64,000 nucleotides of DNA from Elizabethkingia meningoseptica_A (lineage in GTDB: Bacteria; Bacteroidota; Bacteroidia; Flavobacteriales; Weeksellaceae), in contig NZ_JBJDLK010000001.1 in assembly GCF_045762675.1 (NCBI RefSeq), positions 558,001-622,000 of the forward strand. The letters run 5' to 3'. How positions within the stretch are numbered: position 1 is the first letter of the stretch; every line of letters begins with the position of its first letter. Shown piece by piece: positions 35,927 to 44,091 of this stretch. A program made the position numbers and the translations under genes. The notes under the pieces were generated by a model, which saw nothing but the letters and a program-made list of their open reading frames with translations, made no database searches and was not told the origin of the DNA.

Positions 35927-36508
35927 TTATTCATAATTTTTTGTCAGTTTTCGAAAAGTTTTATGAAACAGATTTATTTTTCTGAACTCTCTCATAAAAA
36001 TAATAGCAGACAGCCCATTGATAATAAAACATAATACAATAAAAAATCCGGAAGATGATTCTTTACTGTAAAGAAGAAATAAGGATGTAAGAATTCCTGC
36101 AATAGCCATTATAACAATATACTTCAAGTGAAAGTTTTTAATTTTTATCAGTTCTGTTGAAGCGGCTAAAAGTATTCCGAATCTGAAGAAAAAAGTAAGA
36201 CCTAATATAAAGGCTAAAGACTGGTGTGCATTTAAAGTGAAATAAATACCCATGCTGCCAATCAATACATTGTATATAATATACCATAAATATCCATCAA
36301 TGAGTCTGCGGTTTCTAAGGATGAATAGTATGGAAAGAAATCCGGATGTTATAAAAGATATTCCGGAGAGAACAACAGAGCCCCTTTCAACTAACGGAAA
36401 TATGCTGAAAATAAGAAGTCCGGTAAGTATAGAGCATAAGCCGGTAATTGCAGGTATATACCCGAATTTAATGGTTGCCGGTATCCTTGTGTTAAATGAA
36501 TTTGACAT
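35927..36508 (-). CDS. DUF308/HdeD-like multi-pass membrane protein
   Basis: The 193-aa protein has about six membrane helices in three hairpins (YIPAITGLCSILTGLLIFSI, LSGISFITSGFLSILFILRN, YIIYNVLIGSMGIYFTLNAH, YIVIMAIAGILTSLFLLYSK, FFIVLCFIINGLSAIIFMRE). This layout fits the HdeD/DUF308 family, linked in enterics to acid resistance; the role here is not known. The ATG lies 22 bases from a GAGGGTAG box, which leaves little room for a normal promoter after it. Confidence 0.75.
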   Translation of the reverse strand: MSNSFNTRIPATIKFGYIPAITGLCSILTGLLIFSIFPLVERGSVVLSGISFITSGFLSILFILRNRRLIDGYLWYIIYNVLIGSMGIYFTLNAHQSLAFILGLTFFFRFGILLAASTELIKIKNFHLKYIVIMAIAGILTSLFLLYSKESSSGFFIVLCFIINGLSAIIFMREFRKINLFHKTFRKLTKNYE

Positions 36509-36529
36509 GACGTTATATCATTTATAAAA

Positions 36530-36619
36530 ACTACCCTCGTTTTCTTTTCATCAGTTATGTAATGGGGTGCCATCTGTCATTTGTGATTATGATTAATTTT
36601 TATAGTTAACGAGGGTAGT
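36530..36619. promoter_or_regulatory. Inverted GAGGGTAG boxes upstream of the DUF308-like gene
   Basis: ACTACCCTCGTT at 36530-36541 and AACGAGGGTAGT at 36608-36619 are exact 12-bp inverted repeats, 66 bases apart. On the minus strand the proximal copy reads GAGGGTAGTTTTT, like the box before the AraC/GyrI gene at 25932. Confidence 0.5.
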
Positions 36620-36645
36620 ATAATTTTTATGGTTGCTATCAAAAA

Positions 36646-36690
36646 ATAAGTGGGCAATCTGGATGATGAATCTGCAATTACCCACTTATA
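36646..36690 (-). terminator. Terminator of the peptide-lipoprotein operon
   Basis: ATAAGTGGGTAAT and ATTGCCCACTTAT (minus strand) pair with one wobble around a 17-base loop, followed by TTTTTTG. It lies about 90 bases after the lipoprotein stop. Confidence 0.7.
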
Positions 36691-36776
36691 ACAAACAAAC
36701 AAATAACAAATGATGATGTTATTTTTTCTTTAATATGCAACCTATGAGATAATAGGCTTCTGTATATTCTTTTTAT

Positions 36777-38543
36777 TTAGGTATTTGGTGCAGGTACAGA
36801 TCTTACACAACGAACCATGCGCCCATCGGATTTTGCTCCGGATCTTATTTCAGCATTACTCCATCCCACAAACCATGCAAATCTGGAATAATTCATGTAC
36901 CAATAGTTTGCATTACCGGAACCGGCATCCGTTGAAGACCAGTAATATGCAGAACCGCTTCCTAATGCTCCAAGGAAAATTCCGCCCGGCGAATCAGAAA
37001 TTGAAGTACCGCCTAACCAGGATGTTGACCTGTAGCCATAAAATGAAAGGAATAAACTCTGGGAATATTGTGGATATGATGTATTAGCACTATTTCCTGC
37101 ATCCAGATTATAGACTGCACTAAAGGATGCTCCCGCGAATAAACCATATCTTTCATTTTTATCATCAGGTTGCCCAAGGCTGCTGAATTCTGCACTTGTA
37201 GGCATCCGCCATTCACCTGTCGGGTATACTTTAGAACAAGGATCAACATTATCTGAAGATGAACCACCGGGGGTAGCTGACATCCAGTTCCAGTATTCGG
37301 TATCTTTATCTGGCTGTGAGTATTCATTGTCCGGACGGAATCTGTATTGGTCGCTTTGTGATGAATAGAGTAGGTTGGTACGGCCCCATAAAAGTCCTTT
37401 TACTCTTATTCCTGATTCTATTAAACGGGCATTCAGTGAATAATTATTTCCCAGTACCGGTGTTATAACCGTATTATTATACGGAATAATACTATTTCTG
37501 AAGCTTCTTGTACTATTGTTGTCCATTGTAATATCCAGCTGATTCAGTCTTATTCTTAGATTATTCACCGGAACACTCGCCGTTCTTACGGTATAAAATA
37601 CAGCTGTTTTCGTTGCTCCTGCCGCACCGCCGGCTCCGGCTTTATTCGTCATACTGCTTCCGGTAACCGGACTTACATTTTGAAGATTGGAATACAGCCC
37701 CGTGAGTACATTAAGATCCCCGGTCTGAATAATACTAGTAAAGCCACTTCCTGTACCTGTCCCCAGTTCTACGGATGTTGTATTGTTAATAGTACCAAAC
37801 ATACCTCTGGTATCCAGATCAAGTGCTATTCGGGCAGTATTACGTTTGAACACTACATTCAGATAGTTTTGTCCGTACTGTGCATCAATGATTCCCTGCC
37901 CGTATAATACATCTTTGTTGGAAAGGTTACTTCCGCTGATTATCCCTTGGGCGTTTACATTTGGAACACTGGTTTCATTGATAGAGAAAGCATACCATTT
38001 GTATTTTTTTCCGGCATCTACTTTAATATTAATATTGGTTCCGGAAGTCGCCAAAGTGTTGGATACAAGCTGCGTACCTGTTTCATCGTATATAAGTATA
38101 CGGTACTGAACTCCGGTTGTAACAGGGGCTTTACTTACAGCAGCTACCGGACCTGCATAAGAGAGGGATGCAGTTGGTGTTATTCCGCTTCCTGTATTTG
38201 CTTGTCCCTGTGCGCTGATCAGTGCATCAAAACCTCCGGCAGAAACCACTTTTTCTTTGGCAAGTGTTATCATGGAAGGTGACGCGTTAATTCCTTTTGT
38301 GTTAATGGAAGCATTGGCCAGAGAAGTGATGTCTCCCTGTGTTATAATCCCGTCAACGCTTACTGTTAGTACGGTACCTTCCGGTGTTCCGCCGTTACCC
38401 GTATTGGTGCTTACTTCTTCATCTCTTGAAGAGCATGAAGTAATGTACACAGAAATTATACTGATGAGCAACAGGGATTTTATTCTTTTTATTGTATCAA
38501 TAGGTATAGCAATATTCATCTTCGTGTCTTTTAGTTTATTCAT
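36777..38543 (-). CDS. Surface lipoprotein with C-terminal FISUMP-type domain
   Basis: The 588-aa product has a lipoprotein signal (RIKSLLLISIISVYITSCSS) and a Gly/Thr-rich mature start. Residues about 40-380 resemble fimbrillin-like beta-sandwich proteins (YRILIYDETGTQLVSNTLAT, FKRNTARIALDLDTRGMFGT). The last 180 residues carry the Fibrobacter-succinogenes-major-paralogue signature: LLWGRTNLLY, YPTGEWRMPTSAEFSSLGQP, YYWSSTDAGSG, DGRMVRCVRSV. It is probably a cell-surface adhesin or pilin-like protein; function is inferred from fold only. ATG 38543 lies 10 bases after the small peptide gene; ATG 38519 is an alternative. The frame extends further upstream into that gene without support. Confidence 0.85.
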   Translation of the reverse strand: MNKLKDTKMNIAIPIDTIKRIKSLLLISIISVYITSCSSRDEEVSTNTGNGGTPEGTVLTVSVDGIITQGDITSLANASINTKGINASPSMITLAKEKVVSAGGFDALISAQGQANTGSGITPTASLSYAGPVAAVSKAPVTTGVQYRILIYDETGTQLVSNTLATSGTNINIKVDAGKKYKWYAFSINETSVPNVNAQGIISGSNLSNKDVLYGQGIIDAQYGQNYLNVVFKRNTARIALDLDTRGMFGTINNTTSVELGTGTGSGFTSIIQTGDLNVLTGLYSNLQNVSPVTGSSMTNKAGAGGAAGATKTAVFYTVRTASVPVNNLRIRLNQLDITMDNNSTRSFRNSIIPYNNTVITPVLGNNYSLNARLIESGIRVKGLLWGRTNLLYSSQSDQYRFRPDNEYSQPDKDTEYWNWMSATPGGSSSDNVDPCSKVYPTGEWRMPTSAEFSSLGQPDDKNERYGLFAGASFSAVYNLDAGNSANTSYPQYSQSLFLSFYGYRSTSWLGGTSISDSPGGIFLGALGSGSAYYWSSTDAGSGNANYWYMNYSRFAWFVGWSNAEIRSGAKSDGRMVRCVRSVPAPNT

Positions 38544-38553
38544 TTTTAATTGA

Positions 38554-38751
38554 CTATAAATCGAAGTCTTTACCTCCAAAGCTTCCTCCGTTGTTCCAGT
38601 CTTCAACCTGAGGGGTATTGGGCGAGTTAACATCTCCGGGACTTAGGCTTGCTGATTGTGCAGCAATTCCACTTTCCATTTCTATTATATCTACCTCAAG
38701 GTGGGGTGGGATATATTCTTTTGAAACTGTGATTTTGTCTTGTTTTTCCAT
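38554..38751 (-). CDS. Small conserved peptide (IAAQSAS...VEDWNNGG...DFDL type)
   Basis: The 65-aa product has a basic N-terminus, then YIPPHLEVDIIEMESGIAAQ, SASLSPGDVNSPNTPQVEDW and a Gly-rich end GGSFGGKDFDL. It has no signal peptide. I recall similar short peptides in Chryseobacterium-like genomes ahead of fimbrillin-like lipoproteins; no function is known to me. It precedes the FISUMP lipoprotein by 10 bases and is probably co-transcribed. The conserved core with a low-complexity acidic tail gives it the look of a precursor or chaperone-like peptide, but no modifying enzyme is nearby. Confidence 0.7.
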   Translation of the reverse strand: MEKQDKITVSKEYIPPHLEVDIIEMESGIAAQSASLSPGDVNSPNTPQVEDWNNGGSFGGKDFDL

Positions 38752-39325
38752 TGTTTGGTTTCTATGTATATTGATAATTGGCTTTGAATAGCAGAAACAA
38801 CTTGACCTTCAGTTTAATGAAAGCAACAAGGTCTAAGTAAAAACAGGGTAATACTTTCAGAGAAATTACCCTGAAACACTGTTGTTTTTTACAAACAAAT
38901 AATGATGATTGATATAAATATTATCTTCTGATCTTCAGATAAAAGCAGATGTAAGAATATTGAATCTTTTAATGTTCAGACTTAAAGGAAGATTTAATTT
39001 TTCCTGAAATATCATCAGGGAATAAATTAAATTACAGAAAAAATAAGTCTGTAAACTAAAAACTGACAATTTGGATAATTGATTTTAGCTGAAGATCAAA
39101 ATAATGACCAGAACTATAGACTGGTAAGTGAGCAATCGGGTGAAAGAAATAATTCCTGCTGTTTAGGCATAACAGATATAGCGGAATTATTTTCTGCATT
39201 TAACGACCTGTAAAGGCCATGTACTCTGCTGGGAGAGTTTTTGGAATTTTTTTTCATTTCTATTTATCATTTGTTTCTGATTGCAAATATTGATAATTAG
39301 AATCTAATAAGCCTAAAAAATATAT

Positions 39326-39341
39326 CCTACGATGGCCCTAC
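39326..39341 (-). promoter_or_regulatory. GTAGGG-N5-GTAGG box, copy 1
   Basis: Minus strand GTAGGGCCATCGTAGG, two GTAGG words 11 bases apart (about one helical turn), upstream of the peptide-lipoprotein operon. Confidence 0.45.
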
Positions 39342-39562
39342 CGTATGCTTAACAAGTTGATAATCAGTTTATTTTTTTAATGTTTGAGGTGATTTTGCAG
39401 GTGTAAACTGAAAGTTATTCTGTATATTATACTTAAATTTTATTTTTTAATTTAAAATATCATATCAGATAGCTTGTAATTTATTATTATGATCATATTA
39501 AGTTTAATAAACCATGAAAAAAGTCCGATTATAATAAAATGAAAGAATAATGATGGAAATAA

Positions 39563-39589
39563 AAAGCCACATGGTTTTCATGTGGCTTT
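39563..39589 (-). terminator. Terminator of the short HTH gene
   Basis: AAAGCCACATG and CATGTGGCTTT form an 11-bp perfect stem with a 5-base loop; the minus-strand readout is followed by TTATTTCC. It lies about 40 bases after the stop at 39628. Confidence 0.8.
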
Positions 39590-39627
39590 GCTGATCGCTT
39601 TGGCCGTATTATTAAGAAAAGCCAGGT

Positions 39628-40095
39628 TTATAAATCATTAAAAAACATATAAAGATCAATCTCACTGGGGATATTGAGTTTTTTTCTCATCCTGCGTTTT
39701 CTTTGCTGTACGGAAGCATGCTGGATAAAGGTATAAGCGGCAATTTCTTTAGCTGAGAAATTAAGTTTTACCAAAGCACAAAAGGCCAGGTCCAGATTAT
39801 CCAGTTTGGGATTAATTTCCAGAAGCTTGCATATAAATTCAGGGTAAGCTTCCTGAAATTTCATCAGGAAAGTACTATCATTCTTTTTCGCTAATTCAAT
39901 TATTTCTTTAAGTTTTTCTTTACTAATCTTGTCTTTTTCTTTTGGTTTTATGTCTTTGTCCGGAGGAACAGCTTTGGGGATTTTTATGTTTTTAATTTTC
40001 TGATAGATATATACATTTATGCTTGTGGCCAGAATGATAAGTGTTCCTACCAGAAGACATGTTTTACTTTTTTTATTGTGATCTTCATTACGCAT
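39628..40095 (-). CDS. Short membrane-anchored HTH protein, TPR-less relative of the 29079 regulator
   Basis: The 155-aa protein starts MRNEDHNKKSKTCLLVGTLI, with one N-terminal membrane helix (LLVGTLIILATSINVYIYQK), a Lys-rich linker, and a C-terminal HTH (LDLAFCALVKLNFSAKEIAA, SVQQRKRRMRKKLNIPSEID). The end aligns with the regulator at 29079-30560 (DLIYCAMIKLNFDAKKIATI; ESKKYRIKKKLNITPEE), but no TPR sensor is present. The stretch KLKEIIELAKKNDSTFLMKF also matches HIMELAQNNDPTFYFKFEEI there. It may be a degraded or constitutive form and is a candidate regulator of the neighbouring peptide-lipoprotein operon. Confidence 0.75.
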   Translation of the reverse strand: MRNEDHNKKSKTCLLVGTLIILATSINVYIYQKIKNIKIPKAVPPDKDIKPKEKDKISKEKLKEIIELAKKNDSTFLMKFQEAYPEFICKLLEINPKLDNLDLAFCALVKLNFSAKEIAAYTFIQHASVQQRKRRMRKKLNIPSEIDLYMFFNDL

Positions 40096-40459
40096 TTACT
40101 TTAACACTAATTTTAAATGTTTTTATAAAAGGCTTTAGCTGACGGATGATACAAATCTCCGGACTGTAATGCAGTCAGGATCTCATTAAAATCTGTCATA
40201 AAGACATGAGAATAGTGTTTAATTCTATTCTTTTACCAGGCCATATTTATTATACAGAGAAGCTGAATTAATGATGGCTGGTATTCCGGGCCTGTGTTTG
40301 TTTGCGTAAGTTTTTTATGTAAAAAAGATGCTGTTCAGATATTTTTTTTTGGATATTACTTTTCATCGGTAAGGTTTTGTTTGTGTTATTAAATTATTTA
40401 TCATTTTGTTTCTAAATACAAATATTAAAAGATTATGTTTAACAATACCAAAAAAAACA

Positions 40460-40476
40460 CCCTACGATGACCCTAC
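40460..40476 (-). promoter_or_regulatory. GTAGGG-N5-GTAGGG box, copy 2, with promoter
   Basis: Minus strand GTAGGGTCATCGTAGGG is directly followed by TGTTTTTTTTG, then 21 bases and TAATATTTG, a plausible -33/-7 pair (one extra base in the -7 box). It lies about 370 bases before the short HTH gene. Confidence 0.45.
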
Positions 40477-40671
40477 TCATCTTAAATAATACATGAATAA
40501 TAGTTTATTAATTTAGAAGTAATAAAAATACAGATCACAAGGCTTTGTCATCTTTTTACATTCCCTGTATATTTCCGGTTAAAATGTAAAAATATAAATT
40601 CCTGTACTTCTATTAATATTGTATAGAATTTGTTTGTATATTAGCATAACAACCAAATTACAATAGTTATT

Positions 40672-40725
40672 ATGAAAAACACACTTACTCCTGCAATGAC
40701 AGCGGGACCTCCCATCGTATTTTAA
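40672..40725 (+). CDS. Possible 17-aa micropeptide
   Basis: The frame reads MKNTLTPAMTAGPPIVF and stops. It stands alone in a 900-bp gap, 290 bases before flavastacin on the same strand. A weak hairpin follows within 60 bases. Support is only the clean ATG and the non-random look (Pro/Gly-rich, aromatic end); it could be a leader peptide, a small secreted-signal precursor or chance. Confidence 0.25.
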   Translation: MKNTLTPAMTAGPPIVF

Positions 40726-41014
40726 ATTCCGGTTTATCCGTTTAAGTATCTCATCAGAGAAGATATAGACTTCTCCGGTTTAATTATGATATTTTCTGTT
40801 AGTGTATATGACTGACAGATAAAATATGATATGTTGTAAAAAAGCTGACCAAGCAGAAATATGCTTTGGTATAAGACTTTAAGCGGATATGAAAAATAAT
40901 GCCTGTACTCAATATTTATGTTGTGCAGGTAATACAGCTGATTCCAGGGTGCTTTTGATACTTTGAATACGGCTGCTCAATTTTGAATACTATTAATACT
41001 AAAAATACCAAATC

Positions 41015-42334
41015 ATGACACGAAAACTGTTAATTCTATCAGGATGCCTTGCATTGGCTCTTAACTCTTGTAAATCGGATATAGAAACAAATCCGGCAGA
41101 AACCACAAATCTTTCCTCTGAGTTAAGCGGGGATACGACCATTCATAAATTATTGATTAATGGGAGCTATACCTATGTTAATGAAAAAAATGGTGAATAT
41201 TATTATGCTGAAGACATTAAAATTTCATCAGACCAGTTTAACCAGTTGAAAAGACTGGCCAATCCAAATTTATCAACCAGCGAGCGTAGTACAATTGTCA
41301 GTTCTTTTATTAAAACATGGCCCAATGCAACTGTTTATTATAAATTACCAGCACAGGGTACACTAAGTACAAGTAATTATAATACGTTCTTAACCAATAT
41401 CAATAAGGCTTTTGAGATGATCTCGTCCCAAACGAATCTTAAGTTTATTGAACGTACAACGCAGCCTGAATATATCAATTTTGTATACTCTACCGGAAAC
41501 AGTTCCCCATTGGGATGGACTAAAAACAGTGTAAATCAGGTGAATATTTACAATATCACCTATCCTGCTATTATTGCACACGAAGTAATGCATTCTATGG
41601 GAATTATGCATGAACAGTGCCGCCCGGACAGAGATCAGTATATTATTGTAGATACTAACCGGGCCAAGGACGGCACACGCCATAACTTTAATATCTATTA
41701 TGATTACGCCGGACATGGTGCTTTCGATTTTGGTTCAGTAATGATGTATCAGTCAACAGACTTCGCAATTGATCCAGGTAAACCCGTTATGACAAAACTG
41801 GACGGAACGACCTTTACCAAACAAAGAGTTCAGCTTTCAAGTGGTGACTATGCCGGAATCAATCATTTGTACGGACCTGTTAATTCAACAGCTACAACAG
41901 ATGGAACTTATACTATAACGACTACTTTATCGGGTAGTAAAAATATTGGTATAAGAGGTACTTCTGTAAGTGATGGTACAAGTGTTCTGCTTTATACACC
42001 TGCAACAACCAGTGATCAAAAATTTGTATTTCGTAAATCGGATCATGGATATTTTACGATCCGTTCTATTGCCGATACTACAAAAGTTCTGACAGTAAGA
42101 AATAATGGTACAACAAACGGAACTGCTGTAGAGTTAAGGACAAATGCGGGTACCGATGCACAGAAATGGCTGCTTTACAATTTGGGTAATGAAGGCTTTG
42201 GTTTTTCACCTAAGAATGCACCTTCTTTAAGGCTGGAAGTAAAAGACGGATTAACAGCTGACCTTACACCTGTGGTAATTGGTACAAATATATCTGAAGC
42301 AAAACAACGTTTCAGGTTAAATAAAGTCAACTAA
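41015..42334 (+). CDS. Flavastacin-like astacin metalloprotease (M12A) with ricin-type lectin domain
   Basis: The 439-aa lipoprotein-signal protein (LLILSGCLALALNSCKS) has a propeptide to about residue 90, then the astacin domain: zinc site HEVMHSMGIMHEQCRPDRD with His189, Glu190, His193 and His199, and the Met-turn FGSVMMYQSTDFA. From about residue 295 a RICIN-type beta-trefoil follows (GTYTITTTLSGSKNIGIRGT, TDAQKWLLYNLGNEGF, KQRFRLNKV). This matches flavastacin of Elizabethkingia meningoseptica, which cleaves on the amino side of Asp. Asp-Thr-Thr sites (one at residue 40) fit the Bacteroidota O-glycosylation motif. It is secreted or surface-held; the lectin domain may target glycoproteins. 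Confidence 0.93.
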   Translation: MTRKLLILSGCLALALNSCKSDIETNPAETTNLSSELSGDTTIHKLLINGSYTYVNEKNGEYYYAEDIKISSDQFNQLKRLANPNLSTSERSTIVSSFIKTWPNATVYYKLPAQGTLSTSNYNTFLTNINKAFEMISSQTNLKFIERTTQPEYINFVYSTGNSSPLGWTKNSVNQVNIYNITYPAIIAHEVMHSMGIMHEQCRPDRDQYIIVDTNRAKDGTRHNFNIYYDYAGHGAFDFGSVMMYQSTDFAIDPGKPVMTKLDGTTFTKQRVQLSSGDYAGINHLYGPVNSTATTDGTYTITTTLSGSKNIGIRGTSVSDGTSVLLYTPATTSDQKFVFRKSDHGYFTIRSIADTTKVLTVRNNGTTNGTAVELRTNAGTDAQKWLLYNLGNEGFGFSPKNAPSLRLEVKDGLTADLTPVVIGTNISEAKQRFRLNKVN

Positions 42335-42355
42335 TTATTCTTCATATAGTATAAA

Positions 42356-42385
42356 AGGTTGGTGAATTTATGCACCAGCCTTTTT
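42356..42385 (+). terminator. Terminator of the flavastacin gene
   Basis: AGGTTGGTG and CACCAGCCT form a 9-bp stem with one G-T pair, followed by TTTT. It overlaps the first ATG of the next open frame (42370), which argues that this ATG is not used. Confidence 0.75.
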
Positions 42386-42417
42386 ACCTTCTGTTAAAAG
42401 CGAATAATCATTATATT

Positions 42418-43317
42418 GTGAGTACTAAATTAAACATCTTGAATAAACTGTTTATATTAATTGCAGGCTGCTATTTTTCAACTCTTGTTTATGCACAGGA
42501 TTCGAAATGGTCAGTACAGGCAGGTGCAGGGATTTCTTCACAGGACATGAACTGGTCTATTGCCGGAAACGAACAGGGAACGAACCCTAATATTCTTTCG
42601 GAATTAAAATGGGATAAGCTGCGGGCGGTAGCCTATAATCTGCAGGTCGATTATAAAATCAGTCAGAAATTTGGACTTACCTTTACAGGAGACTATCATG
42701 ATATTACCAAAGGTTCCGGAAATGATTCCGATTATGGACAGGATAACCGTGGCGGAAGATTTGGTAATCAGGATTTCTCCAGCAATAAAGGAAACATCTA
42801 TAACCTTCAGCTTAAAGTTAACTACAAATTACCTGATCTGGGGCCTGTTACACCAAAACTCGCTGCCGGATTTGAGCAGCTGGGACAAAAACTTTACATG
42901 ACTAACCTTCCGAATGAAGATAACGGGTTAAGATCTACTTATCAGACACAATGGAATGGCGGTACATTAGGATTGATTCTGCATTTTCCGGTTCAGTCTT
43001 TCTATATTGATGGCTATTATGACTTTGGAATCTATGCTTATAATGCAAAAGCAAACTGGAACCTGAGAGAGAACTTACAACATCCTGTAAGTTTCAGACA
43101 TGAGGCAACTGGCTTTAAGCATTTTGGCAAAATCCAGATTGGATATAAACTCTGTGAAAAATTGGATATAGGCCTTTCTCTCAGTAAATATTACAGTTTT
43201 ACCAATGAAGGAAAGGATAAGTTATATCTGCAAAGCGGAGAAATTAAAAGAAGCCAGTTTAACGGAGCTGAATTCAGCCAGTTAGCCGGACTTCTGAATA
43301 TAAGATATGAATGGTAG
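42418..43317 (+). CDS. Outer-membrane beta-barrel protein, omptin-like features
   Basis: The product (299 aa from GTG 42418) has a signal peptide ending LFILIAGCYFSTLVYAQ and a mature barrel pattern of alternating strands with aromatic ends (LRAVAYNLQVDYKISQKFGL, SFYIDGYYDFGIYAYNAK, AGLLNIRYEW, Trp-terminal). The stretches NPNILSELKWDKLRAVAYNL and GSGNDSDYGQDN recall omptin proteases, but I cannot confirm the catalytic Asp/His set. The frame opens at ATG 42370 inside a terminator; GTG 42418 or TTG 42439 are better starts. It follows flavastacin on the same strand. Confidence 0.7.
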   Translation: MSTKLNILNKLFILIAGCYFSTLVYAQDSKWSVQAGAGISSQDMNWSIAGNEQGTNPNILSELKWDKLRAVAYNLQVDYKISQKFGLTFTGDYHDITKGSGNDSDYGQDNRGGRFGNQDFSSNKGNIYNLQLKVNYKLPDLGPVTPKLAAGFEQLGQKLYMTNLPNEDNGLRSTYQTQWNGGTLGLILHFPVQSFYIDGYYDFGIYAYNAKANWNLRENLQHPVSFRHEATGFKHFGKIQIGYKLCEKLDIGLSLSKYYSFTNEGKDKLYLQSGEIKRSQFNGAEFSQLAGLLNIRYEW

Positions 43318-43327
43318 GTAGTTTGAC

Positions 43328-43879
43328 CTATTTTTTAGCTTTCTTTTTTGATTTCTTACCTTTCTTTTGTGCATCCTTTTCAATAGCTTTTGTAGCCATT
43401 GTTGCAGCGTCTACCGCTTCTCCCGGATCAGAAGCTTGTAGACCTTCTGCAGGTTGGGCAGTATCATATGGTTCCTCATTATTCTCAGCTGGTACAGGTT
43501 GTAGTTTTATCTGGTCACCATTGATCTGAAAAGTATAGGTTCCGTGAATATCTTTGGGTTCCTTACAGTCGGATGACATACCTGCCACACCTTCAGTAAG
43601 CTCTATGCGGACAGCTTCATTATCTACATGATAGTTTGCATTCATCTGGAAACATGAAGTTCCGGTTTGATACTTGTTACCCTGTTCAAACTGAATATAA
43701 TGAAATCCAGGCTGTTCAGCGGGCAGATTTATATGTTTTGCTTTTTTCAGTACAATACTTCCGTCCGTATTTATATTTTCTATCTTCCAGGTTGTTTTCG
43801 GAAAAGGATTGGCCTGAGCATTTATTAAATAAACAAATGCAGAGGTTATAACGGTAAAGCTTAGAATAAATCTTTTCAT
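43328..43879 (-). CDS. Secreted hypothetical protein with Lys-rich tail
   Basis: The 183-aa product starts MKRFILSFTVITSAFVYLIN, then AQ, a signal peptide. The mature part (TTWKIENINTDGSIVLKKAK; NKYQTGTSCFQMNANYHVD; GTYTFQINGDQIKLQPVPAE) has the strand pattern of META/HslJ-like domains, a weak match. The end is low complexity and very basic (KKGKKSKKKAKK). ATG 43879 is preferred over the frame's first ATG 15 codons earlier, since the signal begins there. It is tail-to-tail with the barrel gene, 10 bases apart. Confidence 0.75.
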   Translation of the reverse strand: MKRFILSFTVITSAFVYLINAQANPFPKTTWKIENINTDGSIVLKKAKHINLPAEQPGFHYIQFEQGNKYQTGTSCFQMNANYHVDNEAVRIELTEGVAGMSSDCKEPKDIHGTYTFQINGDQIKLQPVPAENNEEPYDTAQPAEGLQASDPGEAVDAATMATKAIEKDAQKKGKKSKKKAKK

Positions 43880-44091
43880 AAAGTAACTTAATATTGTATC
43901 ATTGTGCCGGATACAAAAATACATTAAATCACTATAATGTGAAAATGTAATTTCTTATTCAGTAAAAAAGAGCATAGGAATTCCGGCGGAAGTAATCAGA
44001 AGCTGTATTCCGGCGCTCTGATATGAATGCTTATACTGTCCGGAAGTTCCTATGCGGGGCAGATGGAGGTTATATTTGATATAAAAATAAT

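Larger units (their letters stand above)
38752..39627. other. Gene-free gap upstream of the peptide-lipoprotein operon
   Basis: AT-rich with no supported gene. On the minus strand 39341-39326 reads GTAGGGCCATCGTAGG, nearly the same as a site at 40476-40460; both are followed about 50-60 bases on by CAATATTTG or TAATATTTG and GAAACAAA(A)TGATAAATA, suggesting related promoters. This would leave a leader of about 500 bases before the peptide gene. A terminator stands at its right end. Confidence 0.5.
40096..41014. other. Long gap upstream of flavastacin
   Basis: The gap holds the GTAGGG box at 40460-40476, a 17-codon frame at 40672 and, near 40757-40778, a small hairpin (GAGAAG/CTTCTC). Otherwise AT-rich with no gene. 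No perfect TAnnTTTG box is seen immediately before the flavastacin ATG. Confidence 0.5.

Noticed and set aside
42370..42417. ATG 42370 as the start of the barrel protein
   Set aside because: The codon lies inside the flavastacin terminator stem; the signal peptide begins further on. GTG 42418 or TTG 42439 is better.
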